Of a stretch of 64,000 nt of DNA, positions 1 through 8,695 are shown in pieces. This DNA is from JBHGYD01 sp041920415 (GTDB lineage: Bacteria; Bacillota; Bacilli; Bacillales; Anoxybacillaceae): positions 1 to 64,000 of the forward strand of contig JBHGYD010000021.1 of the NCBI GenBank assembly GCA_041920415.1. The letters run 5' to 3'. The notes under the pieces are model-generated. The model was not told where the DNA came from. It made no database searches and was given only the letters and a program-made list of their open reading frames with translations. Positions within the stretch are counted from its first letter, which is position 1. Every line of letters starts with the position of its first letter. The translations under genes were made by a program, and so were the position numbers.

Positions 1-2
1 AC

Positions 3-539
3 GCTTATGCAGTAGTGGATAGCTTACCCATTGAACTCTGCCACCACGCACGAATGTATCGCGTCAAACGGTTTCAAGGAATCGCAGATATTGGGTATTG
101 TGCATCCAAAAAGATGGCTTACTATGGGTTTAAGCTCCATGTTCAGATCACCGACCAAGCGCTTCCGATGGGATATGTCGTAACCGAAGCATCCTGTCAC
201 GACCGGACAGCTGCTGAAACAGTGATGGCCCAACTTCCTCATCCGTATACACTTGGAGACAAAGGATATGTGAGCCAAGACTTGCAAAAGAAGCTGTATG
301 ATAAATACAAGATCACTTTTTGGACGCCCGTTCGGAAAAAACAGAAGATCCACCAATCGAAAGCATGGAAACGATGGATGAAACGAAAGCGCAAAGTCAT
401 TGAAACCGTGTTTTCAGTTCTCGTTGATCAGTACCGGATCACGGAGATTCGAGCCAACTCTGTTTCTGGATTTGAATCAGCTTTGGATGGCATTTTACTA
501 GCTTATTCACTCGTAATTCTTGGGCTAGTTGAGCGTTAA
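3..539 (+). mobile_element. IS982-family transposase, C-terminal part (runs off the left edge)
   Basis: The reading frame is open to the window edge, so the N-terminus is missing; the first in-frame GTG at 15 is not the real start. The protein shows the three blocks of a DDE transposase of the IS982 type: an Asp in VVDSLP near the edge, a second Asp in LGDKGYVS, and the Glu in a basic stretch followed by IETVFS, then a hydrophobic C-terminus. It would catalyse cut-and-paste movement of its own element. The visible part has no frameshift. Family assignment is from remembered motifs. It is the only insertion sequence in the window. Confidence 0.85.
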
Positions 540-540
540 G

Positions 541-560
541 GTTCAACTAGCATCACGGGT
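541..560. repeat. Candidate right terminal inverted repeat of the IS
   Basis: Directly after the transposase stop lies GTTCAACTAGCATCACGGGT. Its position and lack of coding suggest the right end of the element. The left end is outside the window, so the inverted repeat cannot be confirmed. Confidence 0.4.
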
Positions 561-670
561 TATTAGAATATAAAGTTATATTTCATATACCTTTTGGTTT
601 TGGGTAAGCTCGAAATTCTGTGAGCTACTTTTTTGAAGCAGTGCTTTTGAAATTCAACTCCAAAACATAT

Positions 671-740
671 ATAAAAAATCCACTCTGTTTGGAAGATAGA
701 TTCTCGGCTTTCAGCAAAAAACGCTTCCAAAAGAGTGGAT
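671..740 (-). terminator. Rho-independent terminator of the amino-acid ABC operon
   Basis: Arms at 678-695 and 724-740 pair over 17 bp with one bulged base and a 28-nt loop. Read on the minus strand the stem is followed by a T-rich run (671-679). It lies just past the ATPase stop. Confidence 0.75.
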
Positions 741-765
741 GCTATTATGTTTTTATATATGGTTT

Positions 766-1488
766 CTACAACACTTTTGATAAAAACGACTTCGTTCGTT
801 CGTGTTTTGGGTTGTCGAAAATTTCACTCGGTGTTCCTTCTTCGACGATGTAGCCGCCGTCCATGAAAATGACACGGTCGCCCACTTCGCGAGCAAATCC
901 CATTTCATGTGTCACAACGACCATTGTCATTCCTTCGTTCGCCAATTGCTTCATAACGGCTAATACTTCACCGACCATTTCTGGGTCTAAAGCAGACGTT
1001 GGTTCATCAAACAGCATCACTTTTGGTCCCATCGCCAATGCCCGTGCGATCGCGACACGTTGGGCTTGCCCGCCTGATAACGAATCAGGATACACATTCG
1101 CTTTATCTTGAAGACCAACTTTTTTCAATAACTCCATTGCAGTTTCTCTTGCTTTTTCGATCGGCCACTTCCGTACTTTTACGGGAGCTAATGTAATGTT
1201 ATCGAGCACGGTCATATGCGGGAATAAGTTAAAGCGCTGAAACACCATTCCTACTTCTTCTCGTACTTTATTAATGTCTGTGTTTTTATCTTTTAAATGA
1301 AATCCATCGATAATAATGTCTCCATCATCGAAATCTTCGAGAAGGTTTAAGCAGCGTAAAAATGTTGACTTTCCTGAACCGGACGGTCCAATAATAACGA
1401 CTACTTCTCGTTCCCGAATGTGGGCATCAATTCCTTTTAACACTTGCAAATCGCCGAATGATTTTTTTAAATTCGTGACTTTAATCAT
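766..1488 (-). CDS. Polar/basic amino-acid ABC transporter, ATP-binding protein
   Basis: Energises an importer for polar or basic amino acids at the inner face of the membrane. The 240-residue protein has the full set of ABC ATPase motifs: Walker A GPSGSGKST at residues 34-42, the Q-loop region near VFQRFN, signature LSGGQ near 138, Walker B VMLFDEP near 158 and the switch His in VVVTHE. Its ATG overlaps the permease stop by 4 bp (ATGA), implying translational coupling. It is the last gene of a binding protein-permease-ATPase operon. The sequence resembles the GlnQ/ArtM (ArtR of B. subtilis) group. An ARG-box-like site upstream favours arginine, but the substrate is not certain. Confidence 0.9.
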   Translation of the reverse strand: MIKVTNLKKSFGDLQVLKGIDAHIREREVVVIIGPSGSGKSTFLRCLNLLEDFDDGDIIIDGFHLKDKNTDINKVREEVGMVFQRFNLFPHMTVLDNITLAPVKVRKWPIEKARETAMELLKKVGLQDKANVYPDSLSGGQAQRVAIARALAMGPKVMLFDEPTSALDPEMVGEVLAVMKQLANEGMTMVVVTHEMGFAREVGDRVIFMDGGYIVEEGTPSEIFDNPKHERTKSFLSKVL

Positions 1489-2141
1489 TGGTTCGAATAC
1501 TTCCTTTCCAAATAATGTAGTAGTTTGCTAAGGGAAAGGGTAAGAATTAAATAAATAAATGCTACCGTTAAATATGGTTCCCAAACGCGGTAATATTGTC
1601 CTTGCGCCGCTCTTCCCCAGTACATAAGCTCTGGAGCAGCGATAATGGCTGCAAGAGAAGAATCTTTAATTAATACAATAAACTCATTCGCAAACGGTGG
1701 AATCATTCGCTTTAACGCTTGCGGTAAAATGACGTAGCGCATCGCTTGAACGTGCGTCATTCCAAGCGAACGGGCCGCCTCCATTTGCCCTTTATCAATC
1801 GATTGAATACCGGCACGGAAAATTTCTGCAATATAAGCGGCGGAGTTTAATGATAACGACACAGCAGCCGAAACTGTTGGATTCGGTTGTGCAAAGAAAA
1901 GGGGCATTAACCCAAAGTGGACGAGCAAAATTTGTACGAATAGAGGGGTTCCTCTGAAAAAGTTAATATACCACTCAAACGGAAGGCGGACGAGCCGCTT
2001 TGTTGACATTTTGCCAAGTCCGATCGCAAGCCCGAGAATAGAGCCGACAATAATGGCAATTAAAGATAAACCAATCGTTAATAAAACGCCTTGCAGAAAA
2101 AATGGGGCGTATTCTTTTATAATGTCAAAACGAAAATCCAT
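1485..2141 (-). CDS. Polar/basic amino-acid ABC transporter, permease
   Basis: Membrane subunit forming the translocation path. About 218 residues with several hydrophobic helices and the EAA loop (EAARSLGMTHVQAMRYVILPQA) that docks the ATPase. A GTG at 2150 also opens this frame, but it lies inside the ribosome site AAGGTGAGGAG, so the ATG at 2141 (MDFRFDII) is the better start. It is separated from the binding-protein gene by a hairpin at 2161-2200 and overlaps the ATPase gene by 4 bp. It belongs to the HisM/GlnP/ArtQ family. Confidence 0.88.
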   Translation of the reverse strand: MDFRFDIIKEYAPFFLQGVLLTIGLSLIAIIVGSILGLAIGLGKMSTKRLVRLPFEWYINFFRGTPLFVQILLVHFGLMPLFFAQPNPTVSAAVSLSLNSAAYIAEIFRAGIQSIDKGQMEAARSLGMTHVQAMRYVILPQALKRMIPPFANEFIVLIKDSSLAAIIAAPELMYWGRAAQGQYYRVWEPYLTVAFIYLILTLSLSKLLHYLERKYSNQ

Positions 2142-2160
2142 TCTCCTCACCTTTCTTATA

Positions 2161-2200
2161 AAAATTGCGTAACTAGCGACGAATAGTTACGCAATTTTTT
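2161..2200 (-). terminator. Intercistronic hairpin between binding protein and permease
   Basis: Arms 2161-2174 and 2185-2198 pair perfectly over 14 bp around a 10-nt loop, with T-runs possible on both strands. In the operon it probably acts as a partial terminator or 3' end stabiliser giving more binding protein than permease. Confidence 0.7.
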
Positions 2201-2209
2201 ACCTGTATG

Positions 2210-3022
2210 TTACTTCTGTTTGACTAAGTTATCGACGTTTGGTTCATTCCCGAACCATTTTTTATAAATTTCCGCGTATTTGCCGCTGTCGATGACTTTT
2301 TTAATTGCTTCATCAATTTTCGGTTTTAATTCGCTTCCTTTCGGGAACATGAGTCCGTAAAATTCAGATTCAAAGTTTTTTCGATCTTCAATCGTTTTTA
2401 ATTTTTTATCAGGATTGTTTTTTACATATTCGTTCGCTACCGCGTTGTCTGTGACAACTACGTCAACGCCGCCGTTTAAAAGGTCCATAATTGCGACAAC
2501 CGTGTTTTCAAACTTTTTAATATTTTTGTTTTCTGCACCAAGCAATTTTTCAACAGCAGCTTGTCCAGTTGTTCCGTTTTGCACGCCAACGACTTTTCCT
2601 TTTAAGTCAAGTGCATTTTTGATAGGGCTATCTTCTTTCACAAGAATCATATGAGTAGATTCAAAGTAAGGAACCGAGAAATCATATGTTTGTTTCCGTT
2701 TATCATTAATCGTAATACCGGAAATCGCTAAATCCACTTCTTTCCCTTGTACCGCTGCGAATAAAGGATCCCATCCGATATTTTTCAATTCATAATCCAT
2801 TCCAGCTTCTTTCATGACGGCATCTAAGAAATCGACGTCAAAACCGACAATTTTTCCTTTATCCATATACTCAAATGGAGCAAACGACGCGTCTGTACCG
2901 ACGACGACTTTTTTCTTTGCTTCTCCACTCCCTGTTGAAGAAGCTTGCTCAGCTGATTTTCCACACCCTGCTAAAGCGACAAACAAAGCGAGAATGACTG
3001 CAAAAATCATTCCTTTTTTCAT
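2210..3022 (-). CDS. Amino-acid ABC transporter, substrate-binding lipoprotein
   Basis: Extracytoplasmic receptor of the importer, 270 residues. The signal peptide ends in a lipobox L17-A18-G19-C20, so Cys20 should be lipidated and anchor the protein. The rest is a periplasmic-binding-protein type 2 fold of the SBP_bac_3 family: TDASFAPFEY at the start of lobe 1, then a ligand-site segment around AISGIT and a C-terminal YKKWFG. A strong site (GGGGG, about 10 nt upstream) precedes the ATG. It is the first gene of the operon and resembles the B. subtilis ArtP / Geobacillus ArtJ basic amino-acid receptors. The ligand is inferred. Confidence 0.88.
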   Translation of the reverse strand: MKKGMIFAVILALFVALAGCGKSAEQASSTGSGEAKKKVVVGTDASFAPFEYMDKGKIVGFDVDFLDAVMKEAGMDYELKNIGWDPLFAAVQGKEVDLAISGITINDKRKQTYDFSVPYFESTHMILVKEDSPIKNALDLKGKVVGVQNGTTGQAAVEKLLGAENKNIKKFENTVVAIMDLLNGGVDVVVTDNAVANEYVKNNPDKKLKTIEDRKNFESEFYGLMFPKGSELKPKIDEAIKKVIDSGKYAEIYKKWFGNEPNVDNLVKQK

Positions 3023-3057
3023 CCTTCAATCCCCCTTTATTTATAAAAATAAATTCA

Positions 3058-3071
3058 TTAATATTTATTCA
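3058..3071 (-). promoter_or_regulatory. ARG-box-like operator upstream of the amino-acid importer
   Basis: The minus strand reads TGAATAAATATTAA, one mismatch from the ArgR/AhrC half-site pair TGAAT-N4-ATTCA. It lies about 36 nt upstream of the binding-protein ATG and downstream of the likely promoter. The role is inferred. Confidence 0.4.
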
Positions 3072-3146
3072 GTGTCCAGTGCTTACAATGGTTCAAATAT
3101 TTATAAAGAATTTCTGGTTTTTTAGACACTGCCTAAGACGATTATT

Positions 3147-3175
3147 ATACTATCGGAATTTTTTTATTTATTCAA
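3147..3175 (-). promoter_or_regulatory. Sigma-A promoter of the amino-acid importer operon
   Basis: Minus-strand TTGAAT (3170-3175), 17-nt spacer, TAGTAT (3147-3152), giving a leader of about 115 nt. The 533-nt gap between this operon and putP is very AT-rich and holds only the two divergent promoters and the ARG-box-like site. Confidence 0.55.
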
Positions 3176-3476
3176 TACTTTTTATAAAAATAATTTTTTG
3201 TAACATTTAGAAAAGAAGTTAAAATATATTAAGCCGTTGTTATATGCGATTGCACCTTAAACATATTATAAATTCAAAAAAATTAGAAAACAACAAAAAA
3301 TATATTTTTATGAAACTAAATTTTTAATAATAGAAAATAATAGAAAGCATTTAATTTTTTCTCATTTATTTGAATAATTTGTTAATAAAGTTGTTTTATT
3401 AGTTTTTTCTGCAATTAAAGTTGTTTTTTAGGTAGTTTTTTAGTGTTATATTACAGATGGAAAAATATAATTACTA

Positions 3477-3505
3477 TTGCATAAATAATATTCTTCCGTT
3501 ATGAT
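3477..3505 (+). promoter_or_regulatory. Sigma-A promoter of the proline symporter gene
   Basis: TTGCAT (3477-3482), 17-nt spacer, TATGAT (3500-3505), about 50 nt before the putP start. No operator is recognised. Confidence 0.55.
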
Positions 3506-3556
3506 ATTATTGACAATTTTGAAAAGTCAGAAGGAAAGGGGAAGGGGGAGAACATC

Positions 3557-5011
3557 ATGGTACTTATTTCTATTGTTATTTATATGGTAGGGATGTTGCT
3601 TATTGGTTATTGGGCATATAAGCGTACTTCTAATCTTTCCGATTATATGCTTGGTGGACGGACGTTAGGGCCTGCTGTGACAGCACTCAGTGCTGGGGCT
3701 TCTGATATGAGTGGTTGGCTCTTGATGGGGCTTCCAGGAGCGATGTACGTGCAAGGGTTAAGCGCGTCATGGATTGTTATTGGTTTGACGCTTGGAGCGT
3801 ATGCGAACTGGTTGTATGTTGCCCCACGTCTGCGCGTATATACAGAGGTAGCAAACGACTCGATTACAATTCCAGAATTTTTAGAAAATCGTTTTGGTGA
3901 CACTTCGAAATTATTACGTTTTATCTCAGGTCTTGTCATTATGATTTTCTTCACATTCTACGTATCTTCCGGTCTCGTATCTGGCGCGGTATTATTTAAA
4001 AACTCTTTTAATTTCAGTTATCACACAGGCTTGTGGATTGTCGCTGGTGTAGTGGTGGCGTACACGCTATTTGGCGGATTTTTAGCCGTTAGTTGGACGG
4101 ATTTCGTGCAAGGTCTCATTATGTTTATTGCCTTGATTCTCGTTCCTGTTGTTACTCTTTTCCACACCGGTGGAGTCGGCGATACGGTCACGACGATTCA
4201 TCATATCAACCCAGAGTTATTGGATTTATTTAAAGGGACAAGCTTCCTTGGAATGATTTCGTTGTTTGCTTGGGGTCTTGGCTATTTTGGACAGCCGCAT
4301 ATTATTGTTCGCTTTATGGCGATTTCGTCTGTCAAAGAAATGAAAAATGCCCGCCGCATTGGGATGGGGTGGATGATTTTCTCCGTTGTTGGCGCGATGT
4401 TGACAGGATTGTTTGGAATCGCTTACTTTGCAAATGAAGGAACAAAACTTGCCGATCCGGAAACAGTATTTATTAAGTTAGGTGAAATTTTATTCCATCC
4501 GCTTATAACCGGATTTTTGCTTGCGGCGATTTTAGCGGCGATTATGAGTACGATTTCTTCGCAGTTGCTTGTGACATCAAGCTCGCTTACGGAAGATTTA
4601 TATAAAGTGTTATTCCGTCGCTCTGCTTCGGATAAAGAACTTGTTTTCGTTGGTCGTCTTTCTGTGCTCATCGTATCGTTAGTGGCCGCAGCGCTTGCTT
4701 ATCAGCAAAATGATACCATTTTAAGGCTTGTTGGCTATGCGTGGGCTGGATTTGGTGCTTCGTTTGGTCCTGTCATTTTATTAAGTTTATTCTGGAAACG
4801 GATGACAAAATGGGGAGCACTGGCCGGAATGATCGCAGGGGCAAGCACGGTCATTCTTTGGACGCAATCGGAGTATTTAAAAAATCTTTTATATGAAATG
4901 ATTCCGGGTTTTGCGGCAAGCTTACTAGCAATTGTCATCGTCAGCTTGCTCACGAAACAGCCATCTAATAAGGTATTAGAGCAGTTTGATCAGTTTAAAA
5001 AATCTTTATAA
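3557..5011 (+). CDS. putP: Sodium/proline symporter (PutP/OpuE type)
   Basis: Imports proline with Na+ across the cytoplasmic membrane, for catabolism or as an osmoprotectant. The 484-residue protein is almost entirely hydrophobic helices and belongs to the solute:sodium symporter family. Family features include the early GAS(D)MSGWLLMG segment that contributes to Na+ and proline binding and the ALSAGASDMSG motif of helix 2. Length fits PutP/OpuE (about 490). The ATG follows a purine-rich site (AAGGGGGAG). Convergent with the downstream kinase gene, sharing a hairpin terminator. The catabolic PutP and osmotic OpuE paralogues cannot be told apart here. Confidence 0.88.
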   Translation: MVLISIVIYMVGMLLIGYWAYKRTSNLSDYMLGGRTLGPAVTALSAGASDMSGWLLMGLPGAMYVQGLSASWIVIGLTLGAYANWLYVAPRLRVYTEVANDSITIPEFLENRFGDTSKLLRFISGLVIMIFFTFYVSSGLVSGAVLFKNSFNFSYHTGLWIVAGVVVAYTLFGGFLAVSWTDFVQGLIMFIALILVPVVTLFHTGGVGDTVTTIHHINPELLDLFKGTSFLGMISLFAWGLGYFGQPHIIVRFMAISSVKEMKNARRIGMGWMIFSVVGAMLTGLFGIAYFANEGTKLADPETVFIKLGEILFHPLITGFLLAAILAAIMSTISSQLLVTSSSLTEDLYKVLFRRSASDKELVFVGRLSVLIVSLVAAALAYQQNDTILRLVGYAWAGFGASFGPVILLSLFWKRMTKWGALAGMIAGASTVILWTQSEYLKNLLYEMIPGFAASLLAIVIVSLLTKQPSNKVLEQFDQFKKSL

Positions 5012-5023
5012 TGAAAATAATGC

Positions 5024-5050
5024 AATAAGGCAGAATCGTTCTGCCTTATT
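5024..5050. terminator. Bidirectional terminator between putP and the kinase gene
   Basis: Perfect 12-bp stem AATAAGGCAGAA / TTCTGCCTTATT with a 3-nt loop between two convergent genes. Confidence 0.8.
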
Positions 5051-5057
5051 GTTTGGA

Positions 5058-5879
5058 TTAATGGCTATGTTCCTTATATAAACGGTAAGCGGCATGGTTT
5101 GTTGGACCGACGTATTGGTTGAGCGGGAACGAATGGCGAATCGCTTCAGTAATGAAGGCTTTCGCTGTAAGAATGGCCTCTTTAACCGATTTTCCTTTTG
5201 CTAATTCAGCAGTGATTGCTGCGGAGTATGTGCAGCCGGCACCATGAGTGTAAGTCGTTTCAATGCGATCGGATTCTAACAACTCAAACGTTTTGCCATC
5301 GTATAATACGTCCACTGCCTTTTCATGCGGGATTTTGCTGCCGCCTTTGACAAGGACGTATTTAGCCCCAAGCTCATGAATTTTGGCCGCTGCTTCTTTC
5401 ATCTCGTCAATCGTTTTAATTGGTGCTTGTCCACTTAATTGCGCAGCTTCGAATAAGTTTGGCGTCACGACGGTGGCTTTCGGCACAAGCACTTCGCGGT
5501 AACAAACTGTATTTTCCGGGTGCAATGCTTCATCAGCGCCTTTGCATACCATGACAGGGTCGACGACAACATTCGTCAAGTTATGTTTTTCGATCGTTCT
5601 TGCTGCTAGCTCGATAATATCGGTCGTTGGAAGCATGCCCGTTTTCATCGCATGAACACCAACGCCAACGATGATCGTTTCAAGCTGCGCCTCGATGGTT
5701 GCGAGATCAATCGGAAACACTTGATGGAACCAGTTGTTATGTGGGTCCATCGCAACAATCGTCGTTAGTGCCGTCATTCCGTACACGCCGCGCTCTTGAA
5801 ACGTTTTTAAATCCGCTTGAATGCCTGCTCCGCCGCTGCTGTCAGAGCCGGCAATCGTTAATGCTTTGTACATCGTCAT
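5058..5879 (-). CDS. pdxK: Pyridoxine/pyridoxal/HMP kinase, PdxK/ThiD family
   Basis: Phosphorylates pyridoxine, pyridoxal or hydroxymethylpyrimidine in vitamin B6 salvage. A 273-residue ribokinase-fold protein of the ThiD family with the N-terminal AGSDSSGGAGIQADLKTF motif, the DPVMVCKG segment, and the C-terminal ATP/anion-hole motif with catalytic Asp replaced by Cys in HGAGCTYSAA. That Cys and the near-identity to B. subtilis PdxK, as I remember it, favour PdxK over true ThiD. The ATG at 5879 is preceded by GGAGGGA. It appears monocistronic. Confidence 0.85.
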   Translation of the reverse strand: MTMYKALTIAGSDSSGGAGIQADLKTFQERGVYGMTALTTIVAMDPHNNWFHQVFPIDLATIEAQLETIIVGVGVHAMKTGMLPTTDIIELAARTIEKHNLTNVVVDPVMVCKGADEALHPENTVCYREVLVPKATVVTPNLFEAAQLSGQAPIKTIDEMKEAAAKIHELGAKYVLVKGGSKIPHEKAVDVLYDGKTFELLESDRIETTYTHGAGCTYSAAITAELAKGKSVKEAILTAKAFITEAIRHSFPLNQYVGPTNHAAYRLYKEHSH

Positions 5880-5954
5880 GCTGGATTCCCTCCTAAATGT
5901 TTGAAGTAATAAGTCCTGATCACTATTTTACACCACTTTATGGTTTTACGAATA

Positions 5955-5992
5955 TAAAAAAGCTGGCACTACGATGATACGCAGCACCAGCT
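5955..5992 (-). terminator. Terminator of ald
   Basis: Minus strand AGCTGGtGCT pairs with AGtgCCAGCT, followed by TTTTTTAT. It lies just past the ald stop. Confidence 0.75.
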
Positions 5993-6001
5993 CGAAATGA
6001 A

Positions 6002-7135
6002 TTAATGAGTTGTTAATTGTTTTTCTAACGCTTCCTCGACTGGAACGTATTTGTAGCCAAGGTCTCTTGCGACGGCTTCGTATGTGATTTCGCCGTTTGC
6101 TACGTTTACGCCAAGTTTAAGCGCTGGATTTTCAGCGATTGCTTTATGAACGCCTTTATTAGCAATTTGTAAAGCATATGGAATTGTTACGTTTGTCAAT
6201 GCAATAGTAGATGTTCTTGGAACAGCACCAGGCATGTTTGCGACCGCATAGTGAACAACACCGTGTTTGACGTAAGTTGGGTTGTCGTGAGTTGTTACGT
6301 GGTCGCTTGTTTCAACGATACCACCTTGGTCGATTGCAACGTCAACGATGACAGAACCTGGTTTCATTGCTTTCACCATTTCTTCTGTGACAAGTTTAGG
6401 AGCTTTCGCGCCAGGGATTAATACAGCACCGATGACAAGATCAGACTCTGCTACGGCTTGCGCGATGTTCATTGGGTTAGACATCAATGTGTTAATTTGG
6501 TTGCCAAAAATATCGTCTAACTCGCGAAGACGATCTGCGCTTAAGTCGATGATTGTTACGTCAGCACCTAAGCCGATGGCTACTTTCGCTGCGTTTGTTC
6601 CAACGACACCGCCGCCGATAATTGTTACTTTACCGCGACTTACACCTGGAACGCCGGCAAGAAGGATACCTTTTCCGCCTTTTGGTTTTTCAAGGAATTG
6701 CGCACCGATTTGTGCTGCCATGCGTCCTGCTACTTCACTCATTGGCATAAGAAGCGGAAGAGTGCGTCCGACTTGTACCGTTTCATAAGCGATGGCAATA
6801 ACGCCTTTTTCTTTTAACGCGCGTGTCAACTCTGGTTCAGCAGCAAGGTGTAAGTAAGTGAATAAAATTAAGCCAGGACGGAAATAGTCGTATTCGCTTG
6901 CTAAAGGTTCTTTTACTTTCATGATCATATCCGCTTGTGCCCATACGTCTGCGGCGTTGTCGATGATTTGCGCTCCCGCATTTGCGTAATCTTCATTTGT
7001 GAAACCGCTTCCAATACCGGCGTCTTTTTCGATAATGACTTTATGACCAGCATTTATGAACGACATAACCCCCGCAGGAGTAATTGCGACACGATTTTCG
7101 TTATTTTTTATTTCTTTAGGTACACCAATAATCAT
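6002..7135 (-). CDS. ald: Alanine dehydrogenase
   Basis: NAD-dependent, reversible oxidative deamination of L-alanine to pyruvate and ammonium; in sporulating bacilli it supplies energy from alanine. The start at 7135 (MIIGVPKEIKNNENRVA) gives 377 residues, as in the family, and follows GGAGGAACACAACTC; the frame opens 18 codons earlier but without a ribosome site. Features: N-terminal AlaDh/PNT domain with Arg15 and the catalytic Lys in VMKVKEP and His in TYLHLAAE, the Rossmann motif GGGVVGTNAA, and NMPGAVPRTST near the C-terminus. It lies downstream of a PucR-type regulator on the same strand, as expected for AdeR-controlled ald. Confidence 0.95.
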   Translation of the reverse strand: MIIGVPKEIKNNENRVAITPAGVMSFINAGHKVIIEKDAGIGSGFTNEDYANAGAQIIDNAADVWAQADMIMKVKEPLASEYDYFRPGLILFTYLHLAAEPELTRALKEKGVIAIAYETVQVGRTLPLLMPMSEVAGRMAAQIGAQFLEKPKGGKGILLAGVPGVSRGKVTIIGGGVVGTNAAKVAIGLGADVTIIDLSADRLRELDDIFGNQINTLMSNPMNIAQAVAESDLVIGAVLIPGAKAPKLVTEEMVKAMKPGSVIVDVAIDQGGIVETSDHVTTHDNPTYVKHGVVHYAVANMPGAVPRTSTIALTNVTIPYALQIANKGVHKAIAENPALKLGVNVANGEITYEAVARDLGYKYVPVEEALEKQLTTH

Positions 7136-7228
7136 GAGTTGTGTTCCTCCCTCATATATGTCTTTACTTGCAGTATAAACGGTTTGCACTATTTTTTCTT
7201 TGTTTAGAAGAAAAAAAGAAGCAGCCTC

Positions 7229-7250
7229 ATTTTGTGGATTTCCACAAAAT
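7229..7250. other. Perfect inverted repeat between the PucR-type regulator and ald
   Basis: ATTTTGTGGA and TCCACAAAAT flank a 2-nt centre, touching the regulator's stop codon. A T-rich run follows about 12 nt later on the minus strand. It may be a terminator for the regulator or an operator for ald. Confidence 0.55.
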
Positions 7251-8488
7251 TAATGCAGCGCTTCATATTTAGCAAGTTTAATATCAATGTAGAGTTTTAC
7301 TTTTTGATTGATATCGTGTAAGTTAATTTCCCCAATTTCTGCGATGCGTTTGAGACGATAGGAAAGGGTATTGGCGTGAATATTCAACGCTTTTGCGGTT
7401 TCATTCACGTTGCTGTCGTGGTCAAAAAACACTTCAAATGTTTCAACTAAATTCGTATGGTGTTTTTCGTCATACGCTTGTAATTTCAAAAGGGAGGAAT
7501 TAATGAATTCACCTTGCTGTTTTTTCTCTAAAAGCAAATCGAAAAACTGGTAAATCCCTAATTGTTGGTAGCCGTAAATGGTGGCCGTTTGCTCTGGGAA
7601 TTTTTCTTTCATCGATAAAACGGTTAACGCTTCTTTGTAGCTTTTTTCAATATTTTCGTATGTTTCATAAATGCCGCCGAAACTGCTTTTTATACTACTG
7701 ACGTGAAATCGTTCTTTCATTTTCGTAGCGAACGAAATGATAAATTGATTGAACTCGTGTAACGGTTGACTCGTTGATTTGGGAGCGGCAAGTAAAATAA
7801 AGTCGTGACGATCGATGGTGTAAAGAAGCACTTGAATTTGTTGCGTTGTTTGTAAAATGTAAGAAATTTGTTTTTCAATTTCATTCGTAATTTCGGTTGC
7901 AAAACGGAAAACGAACACGGAAAATAACGGAGCGGTTGGAATTTGCATCATATCAAAGTTTTCCTTAATTTCCTCGTTTGCGGTAATATGTCCGGTCAAT
8001 AATTTCCAAAAAAATTCTTGTACCCGCTCTTCTTTTTTATTTTTGCGCATATAAAGCTGCAATACTTTATTTTTCGCTGCTTTGGCTGCTTTTTTCAGCA
8101 ATTCCATATCGTCCTTCGATAGGGTGCGGTCTGTTTCGAGTGCCCAAATAAAACCGATGACTTCGTTATTTTTCCAAATGGATACGGCAACACGGTTTCC
8201 AAGACCGACTTCTGAGATGGTTTCGACGCGCACAGGTTCTTCGCTGCTTAGCAATTTTGGAATGACTCCTTTTTTCCATAAACTATTAATCACTTTTTCC
8301 GGAACACGGCGGCTAATAATCGTCGAGGTACGCGCCGGGTCCGTGTAGTCATCGTGCGCGCTGTATGCAATTAACCGATGATTCGCATCTTCAATCGTAA
8401 TCGGGCATTGTAGCAAATCACTAATCCGATCGGCAAACTCTTCAAGACTGTCAAAATTCGCTTTGAACGGATCTTCACTATATTTCAC
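7250..8488 (-). CDS. PucR-family transcriptional regulator (AdeR-like)
   Basis: Probable activator of alanine dehydrogenase. The protein carries an N-terminal sensor-like region, a GGDEF-like middle part (residues about 160-320 show KSSFGGIYETYENIEKSYKEA, typical of PucR/CdaR proteins) and a C-terminal PucR helix-turn-helix (ETAKALNIHANTLSYRLKRI). The frame is open from a TTG at 8533. I prefer GTG 8488 because GAGGAT lies 8 nt before it, giving 412 residues. It sits directly upstream of ald in the same direction, matching the role of B. subtilis AdeR, which activates ald. No ligand can be read from the sequence. Confidence 0.8.
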   Translation of the reverse strand: MKYSEDPFKANFDSLEEFADRISDLLQCPITIEDANHRLIAYSAHDDYTDPARTSTIISRRVPEKVINSLWKKGVIPKLLSSEEPVRVETISEVGLGNRVAVSIWKNNEVIGFIWALETDRTLSKDDMELLKKAAKAAKNKVLQLYMRKNKKEERVQEFFWKLLTGHITANEEIKENFDMMQIPTAPLFSVFVFRFATEITNEIEKQISYILQTTQQIQVLLYTIDRHDFILLAAPKSTSQPLHEFNQFIISFATKMKERFHVSSIKSSFGGIYETYENIEKSYKEALTVLSMKEKFPEQTATIYGYQQLGIYQFFDLLLEKKQQGEFINSSLLKLQAYDEKHHTNLVETFEVFFDHDSNVNETAKALNIHANTLSYRLKRIAEIGEINLHDINQKVKLYIDIKLAKYEALH

Positions 8489-8620
8489 GTTTTTATCCTC
8501 GCTTCCCGAAGTGAAGTTTGTTGAAATAAACAAATCAATGGTTCGCTTTTTTATTGTAACAGAAAATTTTCTTTGTCAACTACACATGATTTCACAGAGA
8601 GAAACGGATTGTTTTTATCA

Positions 8621-8648
8621 TTGTGCTACTTTTAATTATTTTTAGAAT
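8621..8648 (+). promoter_or_regulatory. Promoter of the RocB-like gene
   Basis: TTGTGC, 16-nt spacer, TAGAAT, about 45 nt before the start. Confidence 0.45.
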
Positions 8649-8695
8649 ATTGATACAATAATAAAGAGTTCTTTTTAGGAAAAGAGGGAAAGAGG

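Noticed and set aside
816..830. TTGTCGAAA as a 0A box
   Set aside because: It lies inside the ATPase coding sequence, far from any promoter.
620..853. A 77-codon plus-strand frame between the IS and the ABC ATPase
   Set aside because: Contains the minus-strand terminator and the end of the ATPase gene. No ribosome site.
6348..6788. A 146-codon plus-strand frame inside ald
   Set aside because: Antisense shadow of a well-identified gene with no start signals.
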